Assembly: GCA_033439255.1 (NCBI GenBank) | Contig: CM065884.1 | Location: 62,001 to 126,000, forward strand | Reading direction: 5' to 3' | Origin: Hericium rajendrae | Lineage: Eukaryota > Basidiomycota > Agaricomycetes > Russulales > Hericiaceae | Length of the DNA: 64,000 nucleotides | Position numbers and translations under genes: made by a program | The notes under the pieces: generated by a model | The model's input: the letters and a program-made list of their open reading frames with translations, nothing else | What the model was told of the DNA's origin: nothing | Database searches by the model: none | Part shown: one piece after another, positions 12,232 through 23,511 of the stretch | How positions within the stretch are numbered: position 1 is the stretch's first letter | How the letters are laid out: the number at the start of each line of letters is the position of its first letter

Positions 12232-15074
12232 TCAGCGACGGTTGTTCTTCTTGCTATACGTCTTGGGCTTCTTCTCTCCACCTGCAGTTCTCCGCGACGA
12301 CGAGTTTGATTGCGCAGCTGCTCCAGCGACCGCCTCGGCGCCTCCTGGCGCACGCGATGAACTTGCGGTCTTCGCCCGCTTCCTGCGACCCTGTCTGTTC
12401 GATGGTGAGCTGGATGCCGGTGCTGCCTCTTCCTCCTCCTGATCCTCCTCTGACTTTTCTTGGATCGCCTCGAATTCGTCCCTGCGTCGACTTCGTTTCG
12501 TGCCAGTCGTTCTAGAGACCTTCTTCATCGCTCCAGCCCCTTCCGGCTTGGGCGAATCCGAGACACTCTCCTCTGCCTCCCGACTTTTGCGCACCGCATC
12601 CTCCATGGACTCGTAATCGGCCTTCTCGATGTGCCAGGCTTTGAATTTTGGGGTATCTGCGGCAAGTTTGAAAACTCTGATGAAGATGTCGTGAAGACCG
12701 TTGAATTTCCGCTCCCTATAAGCCTTCTGCAGTACGGTGTAGAGATATAATGCCACCTCCTTCGCCGGCTTGAAATAAGGGGTAAAGGACTCAAGAATAT
12801 GCTCCTCGAATGTCGATTTGTCGGTCATTAGTTCTCTCTTTTTGTCACGGATGCTGGAACTGTTTTCGAACGTTTGGAAGATGGCAAACTGGGCGTTCCG
12901 AGCCTTGATGACATCCTCCGGACTCAAGCTTTCTGCTTTGAATTCTCGCTTCTTCCCAGGTCCTTCGCGAGTCATGCACAGCCAGCAGAAAACCCAAAAG
13001 AAAGATTCTAGATCGTGGACTGCAGCGTGAGGAATTCCCTTTTGATCTGAAGGTTTCGTGCTCGGAGGTTCCGCCGTTTCGATGTCAGCTCCAAAACACA
13101 AAGAATCCAAAGCCGTGGGGTCACTGGTGGGAGCAATATTTTGGAAATACGGTATGCCGGGCCAAATCTCGTAGCTCATGAACGCGGGAGTGCCCTAGCA
13201 GTAGCGGTGAGGCACGAACACTGGCCAATAGAAATTGAGAAACGCACACTACGCGGATCATCGTGAAGTGTCACATGGTTGTCCATGTCAATTGAATTGT
13301 CCAAGTCGATAGTGAATGAACGTTTTCCAGCCGTCAGATTTCCAGTCAATAAGATATTGTTGTGGCTGATATCGCGATGGAGAATATTCTTTAAGTACAG
13401 ATTCTTATGACCTGGACTGAAAATCAGAGACGTCATCAACAGTATATTCAAGAAACGTACCTTGTATGGCATCCTCGAATCCTCCGAATACCTCGACCAA
13501 GTGGTAAAACTTCGTCAGAAGATGACCGAAGCTGAGCATGACCAGTCTCGAATGCACTCGATTGCGAGGCACTGGAAGCTCGCCTACAACGTTGACGGCC
13601 TCAAAGCGATCTTCGGACCACAGTATAGTATCATCACTAACGGATCGTAGTATGTAGGTGTCCTCCTCTGTTCCATCCGGCTCGGATGCCCGGGGACTTT
13701 GCTGCGTCGTCAAATCAAGCGGTAGTCCCGTCGGCTTGATGTTCCGTCTTATCAGATCGAAGGTACAGTCGTCCTTTTTGCCTGCACCGATTTGCACTGT
13801 ACAGTGCGAGTAATAATGAGCGACACCATCGCAATCACCGGCCTTCACGTAGAGGTCGCCCTCCAAGCCTCGGCGCTCATCTCTCCAGCAATCCTTGAAT
13901 ATGTATACCTGGGAGACAGTGAGTGAGGGCGAACTTCGAAGACCAAGTGCAAGTAGAAGCCTTACCGGACGCTCATTCTTCAGAAGGTCCATATCCTTCA
14001 ACTTCCATGCCTTCCAAATACGAGTCGCTCGACCACGGAGCATCTCGCTGCGGGCCAGGCTGAGAGCGCGGAATAAGACAAATTTCTCAGTAGTTGTTGG
14101 CGATCCCGGCTCCGGCATTTCGACTATCCACATTCGTTCATAGGCGTTCTTGTTAACTGAAGATCTATTTTCGCCAAGTAGATACGACGGAACGCCGCCG
14201 CGCCGACCGGGAACATTTGGGTCTTCCACGTACATCTGCATAGTGGGATCCCAGCCAAGTTCCTCGGGATCCTTCAGCAGGAAGCCGACGATGATGGCGA
14301 TGAACATAGTCGGGGCCTGTACACAAAGGGTATGAATGTTAGGCGACAGCACGGCAAGCGATGATGCCCACTGACCTTGTGAATGTCGATGACCTCCGAC
14401 GCTAGGGCACCCGTCCGATCCACGTGCCATAGCGTCAAGTTGTACTGGGAAAAGACCATCGCATACATGAAGCGTCTGTCAGGCTGTTCTCGCAGCGTGT
14501 GTCTGACGTATCGAAGTAGCTGCACGACAGCTGGGTCAGGGTTCTTCTTTTTCTTGATCTCGATGAGCGTCTGCAATAAACGCCACGACACGGTGCCTGT
14601 CTTCGCAAAAGTCGCAAGGATATCGGGCCTCATCTTGACCGAAAATTGAGAATCTGGATTTCTTGAGTGTTCATCTCTCCAGATGATGTCGTACTGAGGC
14701 TTGAGACGGCCTGTACATGTCTTTTTGCATGTGTCTGTGATCGCGTTGAGGATGTCGGTGAGCGGTTCATAAAGGACATCCTCTGTATCGGGATTTCTGG
14801 GTAGTTTATTCCAAGACCCGGGTCGATGAGTAGTACCACGCTTGTACATCCCCTTTTGGATGAGACTGCTGAAGATTTTGTCGACGGCTTTGTTGACTTC
14901 GGGATCCGACATGAAGTGCTTCTTTATGAGGTCGGGTGTGTTCGCGTAGGCATGACATTGCATCTCTTGCCTGACTGCCTTGTCTTGATCTGCGACATTG
15001 GTATGGTAGTTGGCACTGTGGGCCTTAGAGTTGAGCGACTTAATCGGCGTGTTAACGAGAAGAGGGGGAGGCAT
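12232..15074 (-). CDS. FunK1-A, fungal-type protein kinase with nuclease-like N-terminus
   Basis: The gene has five exons in gene order: 15074-14376, 14316-13966, 13908-13461, 13411-13248 and 13194-12232. All phases close, giving 874 residues. The N-terminal module (residues 1-233) has PD at 150-151 and E-I-K at 172-174, followed by QLLRYVRHTLREQPDRRF. The kinase part starts at VYIFKDCWRDE (likely ATP-binding Lys near 355). It continues with the catalytic loop ILHRDISHNN (Asp near 513), a DLD (about 535-537) in place of DFG, GTPAFMSYE as the P+1 region, and the family hallmark HDLESFFWVFCWLCMTREGPG. The tail is basic and low-complexity, ending KTYSKKNNRR. FunK1 kinases are a described expansion in mushrooms such as Coprinopsis; substrates are unknown. 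FunK1-B is its closest relative in the window. Confidence 0.9.
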
Positions 15075-15115
15075 ACTGATGATGAGCAGACGACGACGAT
15101 CCGGAATCCATCCTT

Positions 15116-15121
15116 CTTATA
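15116..15121 (-). promoter_or_regulatory. TATA-like box of FunK1-A
   Basis: On the minus strand it reads TATAAG, 42-47 bases before the FunK1-A ATG. The position is close to the TATA boxes of FunK1-C and -D. Confidence 0.4.
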
Positions 15122-15200
15122 TGTTTTGACCGCGAGTCCTATCAAGGAACAATAGAAATCAAAGCGTAGGAGGACAGCGGATTTTGTTCGTTAACGAAGG

Positions 15201-15306
15201 AGTCAAAGCGCAAGCTGTGGTACGGTACGCGACCACATCTATAACAAGAACAATAACCATAACCTCCAGACGCGATCACGCGACCCTGTGCCCTCCACGT
15301 GTTCGC
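15201..15306 (-). promoter_or_regulatory. Shared FunK1 upstream block (A copy)
   Basis: Contains 'ataacaagaacaataa' and, at 15270-15280, the element ACGCGATCACG, read on the plus strand (the antisense strand of this gene). Equivalent blocks stand before FunK1-C, -D and -F. It lies about 200 bases before the ATG. Confidence 0.55.
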
Positions 15307-16373
15307 GCGCGCTTACTGCCTTTGTTGTCGATCGACTTCATACTTCAAATCTCCACATTTTTTTCATCTCTTTTCCGGCTCTTGGTCTGCGAGAGGAGAA
15401 CTGCGAAGATTTCGGTCATTTTGAGAGCGGCATCGCCTTGCCGTACGCGGGACGGGCGCGGTTCGTTTTCACCTTTTGTCTCGCGCTATGAACCTCAGCC
15501 CATAGCCACAACTAGCCACCGGGCCGGTTATGAAACAAATACAAGGGAATTCATGTAGCACTTCATCGCAACGAAAACTACCACTAGTCCCTACTATAGA
15601 TTACAAACGTTTACTGATGACCGTAGACTACGAGGCCTTGTGTGAGGTACCGTCTAGAACGTTGTAGACTTGTCGCGCTCGACCTACTGCCCGAGACGTC
15701 ACGCGAATCATGACACATTCGTGACAAGCGTGTTCTTCACCCAGACCTCTCGAAAAGTAGCTTTTCTGCCGATGGGTATGTCGTCAATAGGTTAATGAAG
15801 GTCCTACCTGATTTTCAGAGCTTACTCCGTGCCGACGGTCGAGAAATGGCCAACGTGTGACCACAATCACAGGCGCCTGTGACCAGTCACATTACTGACG
15901 CGTCAGCGTTGTTCATCGAGGCGTTCGGCATCCTCAATCTCAGCTATCGCCCGTGTGTCTGGCATCTGCGTTGAAGATGCTGATAGTCACCCATACTAAC
16001 ACGAAATATGATTCGCAATATGACTCTTTCGTTAATCTTGGCCGTCTGATGTCCAGTTTAGACTGCTTGATGTTGACAGTAAGTATCTACCGTAAAATTT
16101 CGTTCCCGCCAGATGCTCTCTGCCTACTGACTGGCTTTTCTTTCCGCTTTATCTAGCTTCTCGGTTTCTATTCATCATAGTTCCGGGATGACAGTTCCAT
16201 AGCTTAGGACAGGACGTGACTCTAAGGTTGGTTTCTCGAATAGTTAACTTGTTTGGCTGCTTATTCTCTGTCACAGCAGTTTTGCGCTTCGTTCCTCGCG
16301 ACGTCGCCTTGCTACTATGCAGTAGCTGTTAGCGAATGGACGAAATGAGTAGAGCATCGGCGAATTTTCGACA
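15307..16373. other. Intergenic, nothing recognised
   Basis: Short unrelated frames on both strands. No motif, terminal repeat or splice-supported coding stretch seen. Confidence 0.4.
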
Positions 16374-17102
16374 GTGCCGTTGGCAAGGCTCACGTGTCAG
16401 CTGTCGCTAAGCGTGCAGCTCGCTGTTACTCGGAGGTCCCATCCACTTCACTGTGGAATGCCGACGCTATTGAATGTCAGTGGTTTGGTATATACCATTG
16501 TATGTGACGATCCAGTATTAGCAGATCTTCCTGCCACTATCGCCATCAAGAGCGTGCATAACACACCAATCGAGAACATCTGGCATTGGTTTAGGGAAAA
16601 TCGTGGCCGTGATCTTGTCGATATCATCAAGAGCGGAACGGACTTTTTCAACCCAAACGATGCTCTGCACCTGTACGTACCATTCATTCTATGCTTACAA
16701 CTGTCCGAGATCATATACTCATCGCAGAACAGTGACTTGTTCTATTGGATTTGGCCGTCGGTCGTTCAAGCCCAATTGGATGAATTTCGAACATATTGGA
16801 ACTGTCACAGGGTCCGCTCTCAGGCGGCAAAGGCCATGCCATCTGGTACGACACCAAACATGGTGTATATCTCACCTGAAGCCTTCGGTGGACAGCGTAT
16901 GGGTATCATAGTGCCGATCGACGCTGTTGGTGAACTTCGCGCCCTTATTGAGACGCCAAAAGAACAGGTGTTCCGTTGGGTCAGCGACGAATTCTGTGCT
17001 GAAGCTCAGCAGGTGTATGAGCTCATTGGCTCTCCTCCTTTGGATCCCTTCTCTGGTTGGGGAGTATTTACGAAGATGGAAGGCGTGTTCCGTGGAGATT
17101 AG
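16374..17102 (+). mobile_element. Integrase-core-like transposon fossil
   Basis: The stretch encodes a protein resembling the integrase core domain proteins common in agaricomycete genomes: 'IKSVHNTPIENIWHWFREN', then 'YWNCHRVRSQ' and 'GTTPNMVYISPEAFGG'. One ordinary intron near 16672-16730 is plausible. Only the end of such a protein is seen, no terminal repeats were found, and the piece looks like an old incomplete copy. Which element family it came from cannot be settled from this piece. Confidence 0.5.
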
Positions 17103-17636
17103 ACTATGCCAATATGTACAGTATGTATCGACTTATGTTACAGATAAAGTATAGGTCGGACTTCGACTTGAAACACAGGCAGTAGCACTCAATTGATGTG
17201 TCCTTAACTTGGCCGTTTTGAGGGCCAGGCATGCTTGAACTTGTGTCCGTTTCGCTTAGAATTAGATGGGCAAATATATGCTTGACCAATCTCGACGCCT
17301 ATTGACATCCAGTGCTACGGTGATATCACAGCGGCATTTAGAGAGCGCACACAGTCACTGCCAATTATCGACAGTGCGGAAATTAGCTAAGGAAATCTCA
17401 TGCTATATTCTTAGAGAGGAGTATCGAAAGTACCCATATACCAAGTTTCAGATAATTTAGAGTACAAGTGAACGATATCGCTGCTTCACGCGCGCATTCT
17501 AAGTGCAGCGCGTTCCGGTGAGCTCATTTCACCGCAATTAGCCACGTACGATGACGACTCATTCACAGCGCCAATTCTCATCGCTGTCTTTCGAGATTAC
17601 GACTCGGCGAGGTGCCAAAAGGACAAGCATTCGGAG
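17103..17636. other. Intergenic
   Basis: No gene supported. Confidence 0.4.
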
Positions 17637-17666
17637 TCGACGTCAGCGGGATCCTGCTGACGTCGA
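17637..17666. repeat. Perfect inverted repeat, hairpin 1
   Basis: Eleven-base arms TCGACGTCAGC and GCTGACGTCGA flank an eight-base loop, with no mismatch. Confidence 0.75.
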
Positions 17667-17677
17667 GAATAAGCGAG

Positions 17678-17696
17678 CGCTGGGCGTAGCCCAGCG
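17678..17696. repeat. Perfect inverted repeat, hairpin 2
   Basis: Eight-base arms CGCTGGGC and GCCCAGCG flank a three-base loop, starting 11 bases after hairpin 1. Confidence 0.7.
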
Positions 17697-18027
17697 TGAT
17701 TCACGATCCCTTCGCATTTTCGTGAGTCTTTGACGTGCGATTGAGCTGAGGTGACCCATTGCTTATCGGAGCCGCAGAAAATCAGTACTGCGTGCTTGAC
17801 ATTTCAACCCCCAGGCCCTCACGTCGAGCGGCAACGATATGTACAAGGGCGAACTTAGACGTCTAGTCCGACTCTCTGAGATGGGCGCGCTGTCCAGCGC
17901 AGCCCAGTGTGCCTTCCTCTGCACTGCTCGCTATCTCGGCTATGCTAGGCTATGCTGCATGCAACGAACGCCGCGACGGCGTTCGCTGGATCCCACCGTC
18001 GCCTCAGGTGCTCACCCATGACGCACG

Positions 18028-18878
18028 CAGGGCGTCATCATCAAGTACGTCGTACTGGGCACGAGACAGATCTAGACGTGGGTCAGTGCATCGCGGCCAA
18101 TGTCTTATCAGTCAGTGTACTCACCTCGCGTTCTTCACGGTCTAGGCATCCCGAAGGCATCATCGTCAAGTTCGACGAAGCGAGCGCGAGGTCATTCTCG
18201 AGTTGTCTGCGCCCTGCGACATCGCCTACCCTTCCCACCCGACGCGGCGCTGGTCAGTGACATGCGAAGGGCGTCATCGTCAAGTGTGACATGCGAAGGG
18301 CGCCATCGTCAAGTACGTGCAGCGGAGGAAAGGGCGGGGATGTGGCGACACCGAGACGATGGTGAATAGATCGGGCGGCAGGCAGGCGTTCCCAGAGGTA
18401 CATACCTATTTTTGCGCCCAGGCGGTGCCCCGTCTCCCTAGTCGGCCTTTGGCACCACCCAAGGGCGTCATCATCGATGCGCGCTAGTGACTTCGTTCTC
18501 AAGGCATGTCGGGCCTGCCTGATGCGCGTTCGACGCCGGGGACGAGGCACAAGGGCATGATCGTCAAATACGGGGCGGGTGAGGGAAGGGACCTCTGGCT
18601 GTCGGTAAGTACTCTCCGCGAGTCTGATTGCTAGTGTACTCACCTATCGCGCAGGACTCTGCACTTCCGCCGGCCGTAGTTGCATGTTGCCTCCCTCCCT
18701 CACCATCGAACCCCGCTGGCGTCAAGGGCGTCATCGTCTAGTTCGATCCCCGCGCCCCGCGCGATTTCATCCACCTCATCTTGATGCACTCGTGCTGTAT
18801 GGGCTTCGGCGCCGAGGTCTTAAGTTCGCCCTTTACGTGTGTTATGCGCACCATGACGGGCGTCATCATCAAGTAAGG
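18028..18878 (+). repeat. Dispersed 22-base repeat, eight copies
   Basis: The consensus is near GAAGGGCGTCATCGTCAAGT followed by WCG. Copies start at about 18028, 18153, 18266, 18295, 18461, 18551, 18723 and 18855, all in the same orientation, separated by unrelated or weakly related sequence (gaps about 29-172 bases). In the frame that is open through most copies each one reads K/E-G-V-I-V/I-K-Y/F, which hints at an exon fragment repeated and then decayed. No surrounding gene could be assembled. Confidence 0.65.
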
Positions 18879-19760
18879 GGCGGGGGCATGGGAACTTTGC
18901 TATCGGTGGGTGAGTACTTGAGTACTGAGCGCGAATACCACGAGTACCCCGCCTGCTGCCTTCCAGGCCTGCTCACCCTATTTCAGGGCGCAGCACTGCC
19001 CCATCGATGTGCTGTGCAGCATGTTGCCCCACGTCGTGGTTGTTCAGATGTCCTTAGTGCTGACAGGCATGGTATGCCAACACTCTGATGGCTTTTCCCC
19101 TCATCTAAGGACGTATGAACGCTCATATGATGCACGTAGTAATATTAGATAGATATACGTGCATGTGCGTGATGTTCCAGGCGAATATCGCGGCCTAATG
19201 ATATACTCATTTCTTTTCAGCCGTTTAATCGGCTTGCCAGTGCATAGGTCTGAAGATTTCTAAGACATATTTGAATATAAGGTAGATTTATCGCATTTCG
19301 GCATGGGTGGCACACAAAGGCCACACAATAACCTTGTGGCTGAATGCCTTGAGATCGAAAACGAGCCGCGCCCGTCCGGCCAACGTTAATCGCCTATATC
19401 GCTGTGACTTGAGGCCTGAGGTAGGTAGAAATCCAAGCTCAGAGTCAAAGCTAAGTTATTTATTGTGTCTCTATCTGGCGACTCCTTGCTTCGAAGCCTC
19501 GTGGTCACCACGATTGACATCAATGCAAAACGTACGCAATACTGGGGAGCCTGATGCGTATGACACCATGGCGTAGTCTCCGAGCAGACTTGATTGTCCG
19601 TGGCTGCGAAGTCGACTTGATTGTGCTTTCACTCGTCCACGACCACATCGTCCCTCTATTGTAAGCGATTCAGATACCGCATCTCGATATCACATCCGCT
19701 GCTGTATGCGATCCATGGCAGAAATCATGAAGGAGGTACCAATCCTTCGCATCTCTCGGT
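18879..19760. other. Intergenic
   Basis: No gene supported. The region is AT-richer than the flanking kinase genes. Confidence 0.4.
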
Positions 19761-21300
19761 GTGACCTCCTTGCAGTCTCATTATCTTGAAAGCCTGACGC
19801 ATAATATCTTTAGCAATATCCGACCTTCGACCAATCCGTGGAAATGGATATGCGATTCTACAGCCGCGGTGATATCAATAACCTCGTTCTATCCTCTTTG
19901 GGAAAAAACATGTCCAAGCTATGGCTGCTCGTGTCCTGGACAGCTTAATCAAGGACGGGTCTGTGTTTCAACTGGTAAGTGGCCGAAATCCACTGGATCG
20001 GTTTCCCCTTGACCCCAAATGTGGAGGATGTCCACAAGCCGCTCACCGCAATCGTGACTCGAGCGCCGCTAAGATCGGCAATGACGCTCCGGTCAAGATC
20101 GTGTCGCGCGACATCGATAGCAGGGCATTGCGATCTGACTTCATGTCCCAGCTTCGGCCTGATATTCTTGCAGCATTCAAGGACCTCCCTGGTGGCACGT
20201 CATACTTACCCTTGTTGAAGTTAAGAAGAAGGCCGCGCCCCTTCCTGTGGCCATATAGCTTTTCCGCTGCCTTCGTCAGATGCTTCGGAAGCAGCATGAC
20301 CTACGCTTTGTCTACGGCATGGTGTTCTCTAAAGCCAACCTCACACTTTGACATGCCAATCACACTGGAGCGTTAGCGTCGCAGCTGATCAACGTGCATA
20401 AGGTCCGTACCTTTCTCTAGCCTTCGATTCGGGGATTCTTTGATGTGTCTCCCTTTTCGCTGGGATCCGGGCTCTTTCGCCCAAGTCGTCGTCAGTTCTT
20501 ATAGTCTCAGCATTTACCGATCTCGGATAGAATTCAACCATGAAGCGATACATCATGGACTGTTCTATGGGACAAGTGGAAAGGTTTACTGAGAATGCAA
20601 TACTCAAATTGCCATGGCACTCGACGATCCGTGTCGAGATGCGGGTCGTCACCATGCTCAAGCCGTGGCCGTCGCTTGACACGCAAGGGGCGACACTAAG
20701 GCTGAAGCCTTTAGATTTGATGTTTCTGTTGTCATCAGGTTCGGTCGAGGAAGGTGACAGCTCTTCACAACTCGAATCGCGCAGGCACGATGAGACCTAT
20801 GAAGGCTGCTGGACTCCAAAGAGGGAAATTTCGTACTTTCCTATTCCATCACTGTTGCGTAAGCGAATACTGTATCATCCGCGGCCGTACTATTCACATC
20901 TGAAAAGCATGGCGCATGACAGATATGAACCTGCCGCAGGCAGAATGTCCATTGTCCAGTGCGCGTTTCATAACAGACTATGTTGAAACCTATGAACACG
21001 AAACTCACTTTGAGGTCTTCGCATTCAAAGAATCCTGGAGAGATGAGCGACGACGACTGAAAAACGATCTCTATGCATGCAAGCTGTGGTGATGGCATTG
21101 CCCACATTCACAATGATGACGAAGTGCAGATTCAGGGCCCCATGGATGATACCTTCATCACTATCCTTGTCAGCTTGCATCCTCCGGCCATTTCAATGCA
21201 TGGGCCCAGGACTTCTTAGAATGCGAGAATGGTCCGTATTTCCACGAATGAATTCTGCACAACAGTACATGTTCGAGACTTATCATGGCCAGCTGTAGCG
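19761..21300 (+). pseudogene. FunK1 relic on the plus strand, related to FunK1-C
   Basis: Pieces align in order with FunK1-C exons 1-3: IFSNIRPSTN with FFSNVQSSTT, AARVLDSLIKDG with TARVLDNLTKKG, SQLRPDILAAFKD with AELRPDIIATFKD, and MKRYIMDCSMG with MKRYVMDRNTG. Frames change and stops interrupt, and no catalytic loop exon follows. The relic converges on FunK1-B, whose 3' flank starts where it ends. It is a host gene copy, clearly non-functional. Confidence 0.75.
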
Positions 21301-21487
21301 GCGCCGCGGATTTGTTCCCACAATCAATTATATTCTCTGGGTACGACAATGTAATAATAGCATGCTGGAAACTTGTACTGCTCAGTACGAGGTGGCTATG
21401 AGTATCTCAGGAGTGAGTGGACATGATGTGATTTTCCATGGTATGATACGATTATACACTACAAGCCGAACGATAGACGCACCCACG

Positions 21488-22790
21488 TCAGCGACGGTTG
21501 TTCCGTTTGCTATACGTCTTGCATTTCTTCCGTCCACCTGCGGTTCTCTGCGACGACAAGTTTGATTGCACGGCTGTTCCAGCGACTGCCTCGATACCTG
21601 CTGGTACACGCGATGGACTTGCGGTCTTCGCCCGCTTCTTGCGGTCTTGACTGTTCGATGGTAAGCTGGATGCCGGTGCCTCCTTCTCTTCCTCTGACTT
21701 CTCTTGGGTCGCCTCGAATTCGTCCTTCGGTCGGCTTCGTTTCGTGCCAGTCGCTCTAGAGACCTTTTCCATCACTCCACCCCTTTCCGGCTTAGGCGAG
21801 TTAGAGACATCCTCTTCTCTCTCCCGGCTTTTGCGCACTGCTTCCTCCATGGACTCATAGTCGGACTTCTCAATGTGCCAGTCTTTGAATTCTGGGGTCT
21901 CTGCGGCAAGCTTAAAAACTTTGATGAAAGTGTCGTGAAGACCATTGAAATTCCGCTCTCTATAAGCCTTCCGCAGTACGGAGTAGAGATATAGTGCCAC
22001 TTCCTTCGCCGGCTCGAAATAGGGAGTAAAGGACGCGATGATATTCTCCTGGAATCTCGCTGAGTTGATCATTAAAGCGTTTTTCCTTTCAGACGGAGTA
22101 AACCTATTTTCGAACGTTTTAAAGATGGCGACTTGGGCGTGCCGAGCCTTGATGACAGCCTCCGGAGTCAAGCCTTCTGGTTTGAATTCTCGCTTCGTTC
22201 CAGGTCCTTCGCGGGTCATGCACAACCAGCAGAAAACCCAAAAGAAGGACTCTAGATCGTGGACTGCATCGTGAGGAATTCGTTTTCGGGGTGAAGGTTT
22301 CAGTATCGCAGATGTCGCCTCTTCGGCAGCAACTCCAAAACGCAGAGAGCTCAAAGGCGTGAGAGGAATGTGAGGCTCAGCGTCTTGAAAATGCGGTTCG
22401 CCGGTCAAGACCTCGTAGCTCATGAACGCGGGAGTGCCCTAGAGTACTTAGTCAGGCGTGAAGACTGGTCAGCGGAAGGAGACTCACACGACGCTCGTCA
22501 TCGTAGAAGGCCATATCTTCCATGTCGATCGAATTGTCGAGGTAGACGATCAACGCACGTTGTCCGGGCATCGGATCTCCGGTCAATAAGACATTGTTGT
22601 GACCTATGTTGCGATGGAGGATATCCCTGTCGTATAGATTCTTGTGGCCTGGACGTACATTAGAGGCATCGTCGACTATGAATTAGAGACGCGCACCTTG
22701 AACGGCATCTTGGAACCCTCCAAATAACTCGACCAAGTGATGAAACTTCGTCAGAGGATGACCGAGGACGGACCTGCCGAGTCCTCGTTG
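21488..22790 (-). pseudogene. FunK1-B, 5'-truncated kinase with altered catalytic loop
   Basis: The last exon (22423 and a few bases upstream, down to 21488) is open and close to FunK1-A, including HDLESFFWVFCWLCMTREGPG and the end KTYSKRNNRR. Upstream, a catalytic-loop exon lies near 22495-22650 and part of the preceding exon (LTKFHHLVELFGGFQDAVQ) near 22700-22790. Everything earlier (the nuclease-like module and the ATP-binding exon) is missing. The catalytic loop reads ILHRNIGHNN, with Asn where the catalytic Asp belongs, and the metal-binding motif reads YLD instead of DLD. A truncated, catalytically dead copy. Whether it is still transcribed cannot be told. Confidence 0.8.
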
Positions 22791-23452
22791 TTGACTAGGG
22801 CTGGTCACCATTCTAAGTTCCTGTGCTGTTCTTCAGTAGTATGGGTTCTCTCGGTTATGAAAGCAGCTTCGTCTAGTCTGGTCCGGCCTATATGCTCCCG
22901 CCAACGTCGCACTTGACCGCATTGACATGAGGTGGCACAATGGTCGCAAGAAAAATGGCAAGAAAAGACGGATGTATGTAAGCTATTGTTATGTTGTTGT
23001 CGCATGCAGTCTGTGCGCAAGGCTGTAGCATCATCCACTTACATGCCAGTAACGAATGTGGACTTCGCTAGTAACTGGATGCGACGCATCGGAGTGGATG
23101 GCTGATTGATGTTATTCCCGCTGTAAATTGGTCTAGAAACTGTGCCCATCAACTGCGGTCGTTCATGGGAACAGCGGGCACTCACGAGCAGCAAACGCGC
23201 TGGCAAAGCAAGTTCGATCGACCACATGAACCAAGTTGAATGGCCGGAGGTGACCGGGGAACTGCGATAACGCGAACACGTGTTGGTGCACGACAGCCAC
23301 GTGATCGCGTTTGGCCATTGTCCGCCTCAAGTCCGCCTGTTGCTTCTGTGGACCTTGCGACTTGACTCGCCTACGCACACACTCGACTGCCCCACACATC
23401 GGCCTTATTGTTGACTTCCATCATCGCTTTTCGAGACCACACCTACTTTCTC
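22791..23452. other. Region between FunK1-B and FunK1-C
   Basis: The left part replaces the missing 5' half of FunK1-B. The right part is the FunK1-C promoter. No gene supported. Confidence 0.45.
23230..23345 (+). promoter_or_regulatory. Shared FunK1 upstream block (C copy)
   Basis: At 23300-23310 the plus strand has CGTGATCGCGT, the complement of ACGCGATCACG. Relative to its gene this is the same orientation and distance (about 202-212 bases before the ATG) as in FunK1-A and -D. A CACGTG overlaps its edge. Confidence 0.5.
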
Positions 23453-23459
23453 TATAAAA
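23453..23459 (+). promoter_or_regulatory. TATA box of FunK1-C
   Basis: TATAAAA lies about 55 bases before the ATG at 23512. Confidence 0.55.
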
Positions 23460-23511
23460 CCCAGACGAGAAACCACCATGGGAGCGGCACCCCCTCCCCG
23501 CATCTTTCAGT

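Noticed and set aside
18028-18878. CRISPR-like array of the 22-base unit
   Set aside because: Spacing is irregular (about 29-172 bases), the unit is degenerate and the genome is eukaryotic.
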